A DNA stretch of 64,000 nucleotides from Dipylidium caninum (taxonomy: Eukaryota > Platyhelminthes > Cestoda > Cyclophyllidea > Dipylidiidae), in NCBI GenBank assembly GCA_017562135.1, contig QEYB01000448.1, positions 2,294,001 through 2,358,000 of the forward strand, written 5' to 3'. How positions within the stretch are numbered: the first letter of the stretch is position 1; the number at the start of each line of letters is the position of its first letter. A program made the translations under genes and the position numbers. Positions 1-12,990 of this stretch are shown here, in pieces. The notes under the pieces are model-generated. The model did no database searches, had not been told where the DNA came from, and saw only the letters and a list, made by a program, of their open reading frames with translations.

Positions 1-1792
1 CACCTTCTTGGAACTTGATTACGAATATTTCGACGAGGGCTGGCCGCTCCAGTCTCGCCTGGAGAGCTCGGTCACATGCTCTCCCACGGTCACATCCCCG
101 CCCTGTCAACGGGGTTGCGTGCTCAAAGACAAGGGGGAGCGATTTCGGCCACGTTCGCCCAAACCAGTTCAGAAGCCGGAGGCAATGCAGAGGGCGACAC
201 CCGGACGGAGGTCTCCGGTTGTCAGCCAGACGAGTTGCCCGGCGTTCACCGCTCCCAAGTCAACTCCTGGAAGACTAGCCTGGTTGAAGGGGAAAAGCCT
301 GCTCCCCTCAAAGTTGTCTGTTTTTGCGGCCAACTCGTCGCTCGCCCCAGCGTCGGACATGGGGCGTTCGGTGTCGGGTGAGTTGTGCCTCAGGAATAGA
401 GACGGTTTTCTGCCCCGGAGAAAATAACCACTGCAGCTTAAACTCATCAACCCCCCATGTGTTGGATAGTTTGCTACTTTTCTGTGAATCCAGCTACTAA
501 CTAAAGAATCTAAATGCGGTGTAAATGCTGTTTATTCTCAACTGAGAGCATCGTCGCACCCATCCACCCAGCAGTCGTCATTTCCGACTAGTGGCGCTGC
601 CTTGATGAACTGGTCTAAAGCTGCGGGTGTAAAAACTAAGGTTAGGAATTTCGCAACGTCACATATGTGTGACGTCTGCGGTGAGCGTTTGACGCAGGCA
701 GAGTTTAACTTCGGATTGGCCGGGAGCGAGCCTCCCTCCACGTCTATCTCGGTTAGTCCTACCTTGGTTGATCTGCCGATGTGGGAAACCGGCAACTCAT
801 TTCCAACTTGCACCTCAATCATTCCGCCCTTCGGCCCGGATGCTGTAAGAATTCTTCGCTGTGTTGAACGCTTCCCGCGCTCGCATTGTGGCTTATTGTT
901 GGGGAGACCGTGTCAACCTCCGCCTGCTAACGCGCTCTTCACGAAAGTGGTCTGGTTGGGGCTTCTCGTGATCTGTTCACGTTATCTCTCACATCTTTCA
1001 CTCGACAACAGCACTCTTCGCGAAGGCTCGCCAAACTAGTCAGGAAGTCGGTGTTTCGCTCTCTTCTCCGTCGTGGCCGTCGTGTTCCGTGAGTATTTGC
1101 GGCGTCTTACTAGGTCCGGTAAGCAGAAGCAGCAGCAGAAACAGCCACTTCCTTTGAGCTCTGCGTCGAGGCCGGTGAGGTCTGGGAGGCGGAGGAGAGG
1201 AAAGGCCCCCTGTCTTCCCGCCCCCCCCCCCGCTTGCACGGACTCACTCGATTCGGGATGGCGACAGGCCCGCGTTGTCGTGTCTGGTTCACCGGCCCTC
1301 TGTTACTTAAAATAAGAGACTGTGATGATGCCTGCATGCGAGGTAAGCGGTTCTCAGGGTGTCAGAGGCAAGCTGCAGTCTAAAGCGGGCGGAAGAGAAC
1401 TTACCGCGTCTTCGCGGTGAGCTTACTAAATCGAGCGCATGCAATAAACAAACTTTAGCTCAACACTCAGGATTCTGTCACTGAACTGCCGGAGGATTCA
1501 AGTTTGCCCCACGCTACTCAGTGGGGTGGCATCTCTGATGGAAATGGGCTCGAGTGCGCGGTTTCACGTGATTTGTTGCCAATGCTTGCGCGTGTCGGGG
1601 CCGAGGGCGGCGAGGCTCGTGTCCGCCCGCTTTCGAGCCTCGGGCGAGCAATCAACTGGGGGCGGCCCTCCTTGCCGCTCGTTCCTCCGCGGCCGGCAAC
1701 CACTCGTCCGGACGTGCCCCTTTTGTGTTAATAACTCGGTTGTCCCACTCCCAAGTGGTCTGGATACCGCGATCATCTGCTCCTCCTTTCAG
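1..1792. other. Region upstream of the RhoGAP gene; 5' exon unresolved
   Basis: No complete gene can be supported here. The RhoGAP exon that begins at 1793 needs an upstream exon ending with one nucleotide of a split codon. A segment ending at 1118 before a GTAAGC donor fits that phase and reads FREYLRRLTRS, which is reminiscent of the helix before the GAP domain in ARHGAP11 proteins, but it has no in-frame ATG after the stop at 1037-1039. A second frame ending before GTGAGT near 1090 (KLVRKSVFRSLLRRGRRV) has the wrong phase. A poly-C run lies near 1220-1232. Other open frames are short and have no recognisable motif. Confidence 0.4.
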
Positions 1793-3729
1793 TTGTAGCC
1801 CCGTCCACAGCCTACAGGAATTTGCCCCACGCCTTCTCATACGAGTTCCAACTCCCCTCGAATGCAAACAAACGCCCGGAAAAATATCCGCGCTGCGAAA
1901 ACCCCGATTACATCCTCTGCCGCTACATAGCCGACTTCATGCACCAGAGTCCTGGTGGGTCCTGCAGCACTATTCAGTCTCGGATATAGCCACTTCAAAA
2001 GGTGGTTCTAAAACTTAACCTTGGCCGCTTCTCTCTTTGCAGAACTGCTTTCGACAGAGGGCCTCTTCCGTCGGCCTGGTAGTTTATCGCGGACGAAACA
2101 GTTGTACAGCCAGCTGAAGCACTGCTTGACGAGTCGGAGTGCCAGCGATTGTGTAAGTGTCGTGCGTTCGCAGTTTCCCTCACGTCGTTTTCCGCCACGC
2201 GTCTCAACAGCGTGTCTCTCGTCCCCTAGAACTACCACTCAGAACGTCGGGCAGCTGTATACAGTCTGCTGAAGTCTGCGCTTGTCTACGACGTCGCCAG
2301 TGTTTTGCTACGCTGCCTCTCCTCTACCCACGCAGCTTCGACCTCTGACAGCGGTCTAATCCCTCCCAGAGCCACTGACCTCTTCGTTAAAGCCACGCGT
2401 CTTCAATACCATCTCAAGAACAGCTTTCCTTTCCCCCCTCCGGAGTCTCCCTCGGACTGGGTTCATCTCCTCTGTCATGGGAGACAACTTTTAACCTATC
2501 GAATTATCGTCCAACTCCTTCTCCCCACCCCCGAGCGTCAACTCCTCCTCAAACTCCTCTCTCTCCTCCACAAGATTGCCTCCAACACTCTGGAGACGAG
2601 AATGACTTCGGAGGCTCTGGCCCGATGCCTAGCTGTTGCCGTGTTCGGCATTCCCAACAGTGCGACCACCATGGGCCACTACATCGACACGCTGATCAAC
2701 CTAATTGAGCTGTTCGAGGACCTGGAGACCCTGCCCAAGTCAATATACCAGCAGGTGCGGAGTTTCCTCAAATCCAAATTGGGCGCATCGCCGATGAAGA
2801 GCTGCAAGGCGGCGGAGGCGAGTCCGACAGTTTGCAGCCCGGCGCTGGTCGACAGGTCGGTGCTGAAACGCAGCTGGGCCACCTGCCAGATCGCCACGCA
2901 GGCGAGCCCCTCCAACTTGCGCTCGGTAAGATCGCCTCGTGTGACAATAGCCTCGCCCTGAACCCTGCTCCACGGATTTTGCTGCGGTGGAGTGTCACAA
3001 CTCCCCGCGAATCGGGACTGCGTGTGTTTAATGTGTTTGGGGCTGACCAAATGCACTTATTTAACCTTTTTATTAGCAGTGGCTCCTTTCGCGTCCTCCC
3101 TTTTTTCGACCATTAAGCTACTCCCATGAGTTGTCCCCTGGGAATGAATCTCCCCCCCCCCACACACACACTTTCCCAGTTCGACATCCGAGCTGTTGAG
3201 GCACAGAGGGAAGAAGTGGCCAGCCCCGCCTCTTCACTGGGGTTTGTTGAGAGCTTAACAGGGGGATGGAAACAGACGCCAACGAGGACAATTAAGCGCA
3301 AAAATTTTATGCTAAATATAGGCTTCTCTTAATTCCTCTTCTTTTTTGACGGCGAGGGCACGCGGCAGATGAGGTGGGAGACCACTAAGGTGGCGCTTGT
3401 GCTAGTGAGGAGTGCTTCGTCCTTCTCTCCTGTAGACTCCTAACGGCAAGGAGGTTCGACCCTTCCTGCTTTCGCATCTCTGCCTGTGGTCAAAAATGTC
3501 ACCGGACGAAACCCGAGACTTGCAATCACCACCGCCACGGCGGCCACTGACATCGCTTGACACAACCAACCTCTCCGGGACGCCGTCCGGGGCGAACCGG
3601 CAGCGTGTGAGGGCGGCCAGTCCATTCCTCAAGTGGAAGAAGCAGCGTTCCGCACTGTCGATTAGGAAGTCCAAGTCACTCTGTCTCAGCATCCGTTCGA
3701 CTGACACAAACGATGTGGTGTGCGGGTAG
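1793..3729 (+). CDS. Rho GTPase-activating protein, ARHGAP19/ARHGAP11-like (5' incomplete)
   Basis: RhoGAP-domain protein expected to stimulate GTP hydrolysis by Rho-family GTPases; the vertebrate relatives act in cytokinesis. Exons seen: 1793-1954, 2043-2152, 2230-2925 and 3436-3729 (stop TAG 3727-3729). All junctions are GT-AG and the summed length keeps frame (420 codons after the split first codon). Landmarks: RNLPHAFSYEF, comparable to the segment that opens the GAP domain in ARHGAP11; NPDYILCRYIADFM; the arginine-finger loop STEGLFRRPGS; ERQLLLKLLSLLHKIA, very close to ARHGAP19; and LETRMTSEALARCLA, matching the usual NKM...NLA helix. The segment normally containing K-x-F-L-x-x-L-P-x-P-L is degenerate (VLLRCLSSTHAAS then LIPPRATDLF). 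The last exon is basic (SPFLKWKKQRSALSIRKSKS) and is joined by phase and open frame only. First exon and start codon not found. Confidence 0.85.
3152..3171. repeat. C10(AC)5 simple repeat
   Basis: A run of ten C followed by five AC units in the last intron of the RhoGAP gene. Simple-sequence DNA with no sign of function. Confidence 0.9.
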
Positions 3730-4390
3730 GTGCCCACAGGAAGTCTCTCTCAACCCCTCGCCTGTGATACTACTTGCCCAGCTCGCGTCGGGAACCTTCC
3801 ACTTCCTTCTGTCGTCCGTGCCCTCCCCTCCTCGCCTGTATTCATACTATAAACTACTGCCAATTTTGCTTTTTTTTCGCGTTGCTTCTGAGGTGAGGAG
3901 GCTTGGGTCGACGAGGCGCTGGTGTGATCGTCATGCGATGGTGAGTTGACAAAAGTACGAACAATGGTGCTGGATACCGGGCTCTGAGATGGTCAGAAAG
4001 ACGACTTTGTCTTGCCTACCGCCGTTTTCGTGTCAATCGGCCTGACAACGGGATTGAGGAGCTATTTCGCCAGGGTTGCGCTAAGATGAGCCGAGGCGCA
4101 GACGCAGCAGGGCGCGGCGTGTGTGTTCGTCAGCGCCCCGTCAACATTTGGCCGTCCGGGCAGTGCACCAGGACCCACTTCGTCGGTGGACTTGTTCACC
4201 AACTGCTTTTTGTTGTCCCTGCGCCGAGCGGAAGTTGGAGCTGTCAGTAGTAACAGATGTTGCTTCTATGCGTCACCGCGAAGTGGGCGGGAGGTGTAGC
4301 CGGGGCCGGGTGTGCCACTGCGAGTCGGGAGTGTTTACTCCACTGCTGCACGTGTCCACTCTCTCCACCAGCCCCGCTTGACATCTGGTC

Positions 4391-4408
4391 GGGGCGGGGC
4401 GGGGCGGG
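4391..4408 (+). repeat. (GGGGC)3GGG tract
   Basis: Four G-runs separated by single C residues. This matches the minimal pattern for an intramolecular G-quadruplex and also resembles stacked GC-box sites. It lies in gene-free DNA. Confidence 0.8.
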
Positions 4409-5040
4409 TTATTGGACAATTGAGCCGCCGCGCCTAGCTTCTGTGCGAAGAATGGACGGAGAAGAATGGACGGAGCGCCGGCAGCGAGCGCCACGGCTTG
4501 TGCGAGGTTGAATTAGGTCGACACTCACATCCCACGCTTCTTCCCCTCCTTCTTTCCTGCCGTGTTTGGTCGCCATCGTGCATTTGGCGCAGTCCGAGCC
4601 GCCATTGCCTGGCTCATGCAAGCCCAGGGAACGAAACTTCTCCCGCCGGGGTTTATGCGTTTCACATTGCACATTCTCGACTACGCCGACGACTGTTGGG
4701 GAGTTTAGCGTAGGAGTCACGATTGTACCGCGTAACCGGGGCTGACACCAACCCAGAAATTGCGTTTGCACCCATCATTTCATAGCGATGAGTAGATCTT
4801 TTAATGGGATATTTGGTAGGGGCTTGGCGCTCCGTTGGGGGCGCAACTGCGGGCGGCCGTTTCGTCCTCGGAAGGATACAATCAACTCATTGCTCCATTG
4901 CCCGCTGAACTCGTTAATTTTCTCGCCAGAGGTGTGCAGATGGCAGAGCGATTAAAGATGTCAGCGGGACATGTTTCGCCCGCTCCGAATGGCTTTCCCC
5001 CTCCACAGATAATAGCTGGAAGGACACACAACATCCATAT

Positions 5041-5083
5041 TGAGACGAGACGGGACGAGATCAGATGAGATGAAATGAGATGA
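5041..5083 (+). repeat. Degenerate GAGAC/GAGAT pentamer tract
   Basis: Imperfect tandem units of the GAGAC/GAGAT type over about 43 bp. Simple-sequence repeat in a gene-free region. Confidence 0.7.
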
Positions 5084-8000
5084 CCACTCGCCGTATGCCC
5101 CCAAATTAAGGTATTAATGGACTCGTTGTCCAAATGTGCGTGGTGTGTTTAGTCTTTGTTGTTAATTAGAGATCGTCGACGCTCGTGGTCAATCCGAGTC
5201 GCCCTAGACCTGCGTTCTCCCTCTGTTCTCTTCTGACACCCCACTTTCAGTCATGACAAGGGAGAGCAGCAACAAGATCGCCTGCCGATTGAGACGTGAC
5301 GCGGAACAAGAGCCGCTGTGGGCGGGACTTTGGCTCGTCCTCTCTGGCTCACTGCGCCGTGTGGGTGCTCGTAGATGCGGTTTGCTTGTCATGTATCACT
5401 TTGTCGTCTGGGAGGAATCTCGAAAGTCAACCTGCGCATTGCGCTTCGCAGTGCCACACCTCACGGCTTCAGGTGGCGCTTCCAAAAGCTCATTTTACAG
5501 TGTCCGCTTCGACGCCTCCTCGACCGCGACGTTTGGGCGTGCAGGGCAAGCACGGACAGCTGCGTCGCGCTTCCGGTCTCCTCCCCTCGCACCATCGCCA
5601 ATCCTCCCACCCTCTGGAAGCTCAATGGGGAAGCACTTAGGCAAGGCGAACAATTTGTTACTATGATGGCTGTCTTGGTGACTTTGTGAATTCGGACTGC
5701 GATGGGTGGACGCCTGACTGCTTAAATATTGGCTAAGCTATTCATGCGCGCGATTGTTTTTTATGGGGAGAATTCTTGAGACCAGGTGAGACAGATTTCG
5801 GGGATTTGTACCCTCGTCGCACAAGGCCTTGCAGATGCCTGCTGGCCGCGGTGGCGAGAATTTGGGCTTTTGACATTGCCACTGGTCGCCATGCCACCGT
5901 CATTTGGTCGCTGGGGGTGGGTGGGACGGGAGCAGGGGCAAGAAACTCTACTAAAGTGTCCTAAAATTAATAGACTGGTCTGTTAATAAGACAAATTTTC
6001 ACTCAAGGGCGTCCTCATCTGTCACATCGCTCGGTTTCTCACGCCACAGAGGAGGAAATGATAAGGCCTGGCGGAGTTGGGAGGCGACAATTAGCCCGGT
6101 TGTCACACGCTACCGTGCTGGCGCGTAGGCGAATAGGTTGGGCCGAGACGGGCCTTAGAGTCGTGTTGGGCTGCCCCGCAGGGTGGCGACGTCGTTCACG
6201 GCAGATCTGCTTCCCCATGTGGGGCTCTCAGGACAAGTCGAATTGCGGCCAGACCGGCTCCCAGGGAAGCGGAATGCACACCATCCCCGCGCCGCCGCAA
6301 CAGTCCTTTCCCCACGTCAAACACGTCAAATCGCCTCCGGTGTGTTGTCGGAGATCTGAGTCTGCCTGCCCGCTTGCCTGCCGGCCGGCTGGGAGAAGTC
6401 AGCCTGGGCGTGTTTACCCGGAGACGAGGTGGGCCGCGAGGAGGCCCTGTGCAATCAGCAGGGGACAGCGTGCCTCGGTGACTTATGGGCCGCACCGAAC
6501 CGGCTGACTCGTTTACGTCCGGCGTCCGTAGCGGAGGCAACTCAGGCCCTGACGGTTGCGGCGACGAGGAGTGAAACGCGCCCTGGTCAAATGCCGCGGT
6601 GAAAAGCGCCCCCGATTCACGAGTGGGAAGTTTGAAAACCCCATCAAGATGACAGGTGAGGACGTTCGCCGAGCGTCTTCACTGAAGTGACGCGGACCGA
6701 CCCCTCACGAGGGGATTTACGGACACAGCCTCTTTATGACTGATGGTGGTCTCATCACACGAAGACACCGCCCTTGGGATTGCCGAACTGGGGGTCGGTT
6801 GACGCAGCGCCCAGTACACTGGGGAGTTGATTGAAGTGCCGAATCATACGTCAAATGACTTCCCAATGGGCGAAACCGAGGCCTGATGCCGCACCGGTCG
6901 GTCATTCTGCCAGAAAGCAACTTCGTGTGTGCGGCGCGATGGGTTAGGGGCAACTCAGCAGTAAGGCGGAAGCGGTCGTTCTTCACCAACTTGTGACAAC
7001 AACTTAGGTCTCAATTCAGCCTACTGAGCACCGATTCGCCTTAGCCAGGCTCTCCCATTGGGGAAAGCAATAGACCGCCAGTCAGCTTCAACGCGGGTGT
7101 ATCACGTGCCTCATTGACGCATGGGAAACACCTTCAAAGATATGTGACCAGTTGAGGGAGATGGCAGAGGCCCTTCATTCGACCGCGTGCTGCAGCATTA
7201 GGTAAATATGGGCATCGTCTGTCAGGCCGCGGACTTCCCTCGGCTTGAATGGCCGCAGGGGAGGCCACGGGATTGCGACCAAGATCGCCATAGCTAAGAG
7301 GTCGGCCGATCAACAGGCGGCTGTCAGCTTCTCCGCCCTCCTCCGCGGCGGTGGGTTCGAAAATTTGCAGTCTGAACCGCAGGAAAGTGCCCCCGCCATT
7401 TAACTCTGCTTGCGCACAGGCAAATGCCACGCAGACTAACCCGTGGACTCACTACGACCAACGCCGACCTCATGTAGCTCCTAGAATGATTTCAACTCCC
7501 CGAAACGAGCTAATCCGTGTTCTGTGCACGGTGGGATATCCGCCGGTGACTACATACAGCAGAGGGTCCAATAAACCGTCCTCTCCGGCCCACCTCCACC
7601 TCCACCTCGCCTCCGCCCCCGCCCCTTCTAAATAATGACTTCTCGCCACATGAGCTGATGTATAAGCGGGAGAACAAAGGAGTTGACAGACGCCTCGCCC
7701 TCTGCATTACCATAAATCTGCAGCCGGGAGTCATGATTTCGGGGAGGGGGGCCCTTCATTCCGGAGAGAGGGAATATAACCTCCTTGACAGGGCTCCCTC
7801 CCGCTCACTCCACAGCGCCGCCAGGGACCCTGTCTGTCCCCACCACCTCAGGAGGGAGGCCCCAGGGGCGGTGGGGCGACTTGGAGAAGGCCGTGGCCGA
7901 GACGGCTGCGCATGCCTGCTTCCAGACATCGCAGCGCGACATGTCCCAGAGCAGGATCGCCCACTGGTGGGTGGGTGAGTGGACGTCTACGCAAATGAAC

Positions 8001-8400
8001 ATTGGTAAAATTCCTCTCCTTGCTGAAATCAGCGTGGTGGCGTCCGAACCATACAAGAAGATTTTATTCGGGTTCCTGAGGAGAAAGGCTGCCTCTCAAT
8101 AGAAAGATTAATAGCTTTCGGGATTATTTAGGGGATTAAGTGAACTTCTTCCAACAGGTGGCCTCTTTTGGCTTTATTGCTGAGAGCGTGGAGCGAGCCT
8201 CATTTCTATGTACTCTTGAACGGAGTCATCTGAGCTTGGCAGTTGAAGCCCCTTTTTGGCATCGCAAAACAATGCACGACCGGAAAATTTTGGGCATTTC
8301 TTCTTCTTCTTCTCAGTCTTCCCGGGCCTTATTAGTAAGGGATTTGGCGCGACAAAAAGGACTGCTGGTGGCGCCCCAGCGTGGAAGTTGAGTCGTGGGA

Positions 8401-8418
8401 GGTGGTGGTGGTGGTGGT
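8401..8418 (+). repeat. (GGT)6 microsatellite
   Basis: Six GGT units in gene-free DNA; would encode polyglycine on + or polyproline-like residues on -, but no surrounding gene supports coding. Confidence 0.85.
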
Positions 8419-10581
8419 AGTGCTGGTGGGGACTGGTACAACTTCTCAACCGGCCTCTTCGGCGAATTGCAAGATGCCGTCAATTCTAGCCATACGCTCT
8501 GCTTGAAGAGATCTGCTTTGGTCCTCTTCTCGGCCTTGGAGACGGGTCCGACCAGTCCATTCGAAAGCACCACTAGACAATGACAGAACCGTCCGTCTGC
8601 CCGTATGTCGCAGGTTTAATATCGAGGGTGCAATTTAGAAGTCCGGGCGACGTGGTCCGCAGCTCTTTCGCCTACAAGGGGAGGCTGCGAGTCCCGCGCA
8701 CATCGTCGTGGAGCAGAGGCAGCTTCCTTCGAGGTAATACCGCGCTGGTGCCGAGGGTGGGGGCGGCTTACTCCTGACCACGGCCAGACGTGTTTCCCGT
8801 GGCTGTAATGGTCTGCCCGCAACAAAGACTCCAGAGAGCTAGTGCAAGCCCTCTGAAGCCTATCGTTTGTGTACACAAATTTGTAACAATCGTTGAGAAA
8901 TACTTAACTAAACAAATGGAAAATCCCTCGCCCGCTGGCCTCAACTCGCACCGATTCGCCTCGGGACGCACTTCTACGCCGCGGTTTGGCGTCGAAACAG
9001 AGGCACAGCCATTTATTGTCCCAAAATTTGGTAATTTTCGCGGACATCGTCAGTCCCCTGTTTTCGTTGTGAGGCATTGAAAACAGGCAGAACTCACGAA
9101 GTTTCCAGAATCCCTCGGAGGAGACCACTTAAGGCGGATAAGAGGCCGGTGGAGGCGCGCTCTTTCTCCCGCACACCTCGGGCCACACATTGGCCGATCT
9201 CTGCGAGCAACGATTGTGGCCGGTTACGACTTTAGGCAGGACTGGCGCGAAAGGAGGAGGAGGAGGAGGGTAAAATTCGTTCATTCCTCCATTCTGTAGG
9301 GCGAATGGTCAGATAAAGGCGATTCGACCGTTGGGGACGAAGATAACTGGACGACATGGTGCAACTAACGTGTCTAAGGATGGTCTCAACAGAATGCCGA
9401 GACGCCTCCTGCTTCCTGTCCCCGCCTCAACCCAACCCTCCCCTCCCTTCGCCCTCCCTCCCTCTTCACTGGGTGGCAGCTGTGTGGTTTCCATTCACGC
9501 GTGCCTGTCGGCGTTCCCAGTCTTCCACGGTGCTGTCCCGCCAGTTGACAGCGAGACAGCGAGGTGGACTGTGAGTTAGACGTGCGATCTGGTCGCTGGT
9601 ATCCGTGACTTCGGACATGTCAGTGGGTTTTCTCCAGTGGCCCAATATCTTTTGCAGCGGCGCAGACCTTTCGTTTAGTCTCAGAACTTCTCTTGAAAGG
9701 AAAGACGTGGCGCTGGACGCAGTAACGGACAATTGAGGTGGCTGCCCATGCAAATGGCTCACGCATTCGGTGGGACAGGCGATGCGTAGTGTGGGTTCCG
9801 GCACGGGGAAAATCGGGGCAGAAGAGAACGAGGAAGAGCTGCCTGGTCGGTCCTCCAGTCGCCCGACCGTCCTGATGCGTTGGGGCGTAAATTTTAGCCC
9901 TCCCGAGCGAATCGGTGGCGGCTTCCTCGCAATCCACCCATTCTCGCTTGGTTCGGAGGTCTCGCCACGAGAAGGCGTTTGTGTTTAGTTCACGTTGCAC
10001 GGAGAACCATTTTGCCTGGGACGATTACTGAGATACCAGAGGGTCTGGTTTGCCTAATGGAGCAAGAGGAGACGGTGGGACCCACTCGAGTTACCAGATG
10101 AAGGGCTATAGGGCCAGTAATTAACGGATCCCACCGCCTAGCGCATCATTTCACTGTCTGCACAGCTTGAGAGCACAAAGACTTAGGGGCGTCCCACTAG
10201 GCACGGACGTCTACGCTGTGCTCTCGACCTCCAGATGGGCGTTTTGAGGGCGAGAAGCACGGGATGAGGGAAAATGGAGCTACCGTATGTTAGAATTTGG
10301 TCTGGAGGACTGCGCTTGCCCAGTGGACACAGTGGGCACGAAGGTCTCCCCGCCACAGGTTCCACAAGTCGTCGCAACTCCTGAGACAATTGTTGTTGCT
10401 TGACAGAATTCTCCAGGGCCCACACTCGGGGCGGTGACTGCTGACTCCAGTCAGTGTTAGTCCGCTTGGAAACGAATTAGCAAAGCGGACTATTTCTTCC
10501 TCCACTGTGAAGAAGACGTCCGAGACAGAGTCGCATTAAATGCGAGGTCAGTGCCGAGGTCGGAGCCCCCTCCTTGCCCCG

Positions 10582-10605
10582 GCCCCTGCCCCTGCCCCTG
10601 CCCCC
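10582..10605 (+). repeat. (CCCCTG)n tract
   Basis: Short tandem array of CCCCTG units in gene-free DNA; its complement is G-run rich. Confidence 0.8.
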
Positions 10606-12990
10606 TTCCGTGGCCGCCTGCGTCCGACCGGAGGCCTCTGTCGACGCCGCACAGTCCCGCAGAGCCCCTGCCTCCTGTGATGAAACCACACATGACGCGT
10701 GTTCACATATAAAAAACTTTGTCCCCTCCATCTCCTCATTGCGACATCCCCGTGGAAGTGAAAAACGCGTGAGTCCCAGATTCTGCCGTCGGATAAGACG
10801 TGGAGGCGCGAGCGCATCTCAAAGGCGTTCACAAGGCAGTTAAGTAGCCGGTTAGAAGTCAACCGAAAGCAGCGAATGCGATCCACCTCTCCCCAGACTT
10901 TAGCCCAAACCACGGCGTCTGCTGCACCCCCCCTCGCCCACCGCCTCGAGTGACGCGAACCGTTCCCTGCGGCCCCCCCCCCATCCGTTCCGCGCCGAAC
11001 CGGCCAGTGGCAGGCATCGCGCAGTCAGATCGCCTGGTTGCCACGTTCCCCCGAGGGCGAAGGTGGCAGCGTCCGGTCCTGACAACATGACTCCTATGCG
11101 GAACACTGTAAACTTTCTTCCGGCCACATTTATCATATGTCTGTGCGGCATCGTTGGCCGATACTTCCAATGAGAATCAAGTAAATTAGTAAGTAACCGC
11201 TGTGAGGAGGAGATCCGACCAACCATTGCATTAGTTACTCTTTTCTTTGAAGACCATCTCCTTCCATTCGCGGTGAAGTGCTAATTAATGTGGAAAGACC
11301 CCGATGGTCTTAAAAGGGAAGCTGGTTGGGCAGACGGAAAGGCTCACATGGCGTAATTATTTTCCCAGGCATGGGAGGCCACCTTCAGCCGCAGGGGATT
11401 CGGCACACGGTTCTGGTTCAACGCATTCCGCTCGGTGCCCTCTCTGCTAGGAAAAACGGTCATGCTCGTAATTGGAAGAGGGTGGAGGGGAGGAAGGGGC
11501 GGCGGGAGGGAAGAGGAAGGGAGGAGGGGGCGGACGACATCGTCCTCACCGCCTGCAGCCGCACTTCCCCCTCCCCACCGGTGCTTTTCTCGGCGCACGT
11601 GCTGCCCCCTCCCTCACCTCCATCCACCTTCGCCCGTCTGCCCCAAAAGTGGCCACGTACCTGACGGCTCTGGAAATCGACTCGCCCAATCTCGGGTGAC
11701 CTTTTTGACTTTTCATTCCGACTTGCAGTCTGATAGAGGCTGCACAGATAAGCACTGGCGGTAGATCGGAATTTGTGGTTAAACTAATGGGAATCATTTG
11801 GCCGGGAAAGACGTAAATTTACCTGGACAATAACCCGTACCGATGGCGCCCATAGACTTCGGGAGAGGCTCTCGCAGTCGAGGACCCAGTGCTGTTCGTC
11901 AGGACAGTAGGTGGGCCGGCGTGGCTGGCCGCACAACCGAGGCAAAGTATGGGTAGCCAGTTTGCTGAGTTTAGTGAACCCGCGGCCGAGGAGGATATCT
12001 CCAGCATGGCCTGGGAGCCCCTAAGAGTGGGTTGTCCGTGTGGCCCTGGAGCTCCGCTGCTCCTCCATACAGACCGGCGTGGGACGGGCGCCGCCCGACG
12101 CCGCGCGAGTAGGCGCCAGTCCCGCATGCCGTCGCCCCTCGAGGGACCTTTGTCAGCCCAAGCAACTGCCGGTTTCACTCCTGCTGCCTACCGTGGCATC
12201 CCAGGCAGAACAGGTCCTGACGCCAGAGGACAGGAGACCTGGCACGGGAGACATTCATTTAAACGAGCGTTTAAGCGTAAAATGGCGCAGTTTGCAGCTG
12301 CGTGGCTGGATCGTGTCAGCGGCGGGCTTAGGTTGCACCCACTCAACAGCACTGGCAGGCAAGTGGCTTCGGCGAAGTTGGCACACCAATCTCGTGGGAC
12401 AAAGTCCGATTAAGTCACGAGGGGAGCCGGCGTTTGTTTGAGGAGCCACTCAAATAGCGCTAAGGAGAAGACAGCGCCTTGTGGACTCTTTTACGGTTAT
12501 TTTACGCTCATCCATCAACCCTAACACTGAACAGTGACGGACCCGGTCAAATAAAGGTGAATGAGACGGCAATTCAAACCACACGATCTGGAAGCGCCTA
12601 CTTCTCCTTCAGGCTGCTGCTCCTTCGTCGGTAGATTCGTTGTCGCTGCCATTGGGAAGTTGGTTCTGCAACACGCGCGGGGCACCGAGGAAAACGCAGA
12701 GTAACATTAGACGAGACAAGTCGCGACGGTAAAGGGTGCCTCAGCCGTCCAGCGGTCTGCGGCCCGCGACTCGCGACAACGATGCTCCCGTCGGCGTGCA
12801 TTTCGAGGACCTCTCAAACCGGAGCCGGGGGTGGCGCGCGCGCGCACTAAGGCACCTTCCCGCCCACGCTATGTGTGCACGCACGAAGAGTGTTTGTCAA
12901 GGTGTATTGGGAGTAGCCACGTCGATACCGAGGCAAAAAGATGCACTTTGACCCTCGAGATACAAGCATCCATTTCACTAAGCCCCGGAC

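Larger units (their letters stand above)
3730..12940. other. GC-rich intergenic stretch without a supportable gene
   Basis: About 9.2 kb between the RhoGAP stop and the universal stress protein gene. Many frames are open because stop codons are rare in GC-rich DNA, but none shows a family motif, a consistent set of splice junctions or a domain I recognise. Simple repeats are frequent: G-runs at 4391-4408, a GAGAT-like tract at 5041-5083, TCT units near 8299-8313, GGT at 8401-8418, GGA at 9252-9269 and CCCCTG at 10582-10605. It may hold regulatory DNA, decayed repeats or UTR exons of neighbours. Confidence 0.5.

Noticed and set aside
602..1039. 145-codon open frame on + containing CDVC and CRYL-like cysteines
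   Set aside because: No domain recognised, no splice support, and long frames are expected by chance in this GC-rich segment.
3440..3470. GGTTCGACCC resembling a tRNA B box
   Set aside because: It lies inside the last RhoGAP exon and no A box or cloverleaf can be drawn around it.
7785..8102. 105-codon + frame containing ETAAHACFQTSQRDMSQS
   Set aside because: Briefly protein-like, but the opposite strand is equally open, and there are no consistent splice junctions or homologous motif.
9620..10000. 126-codon minus-strand open frame
   Set aside because: Considered as a repeat-derived peptide, but no reverse transcriptase, integrase or terminal repeat is nearby, and I cannot verify any match without a search.
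11889..12441. Two overlapping long + frames (174 and 133 codons)
   Set aside because: Composition is Arg/Pro/Gly/Ala rich as for random GC-rich translation; both frames and the opposite strand are equally open, and no motif was found.
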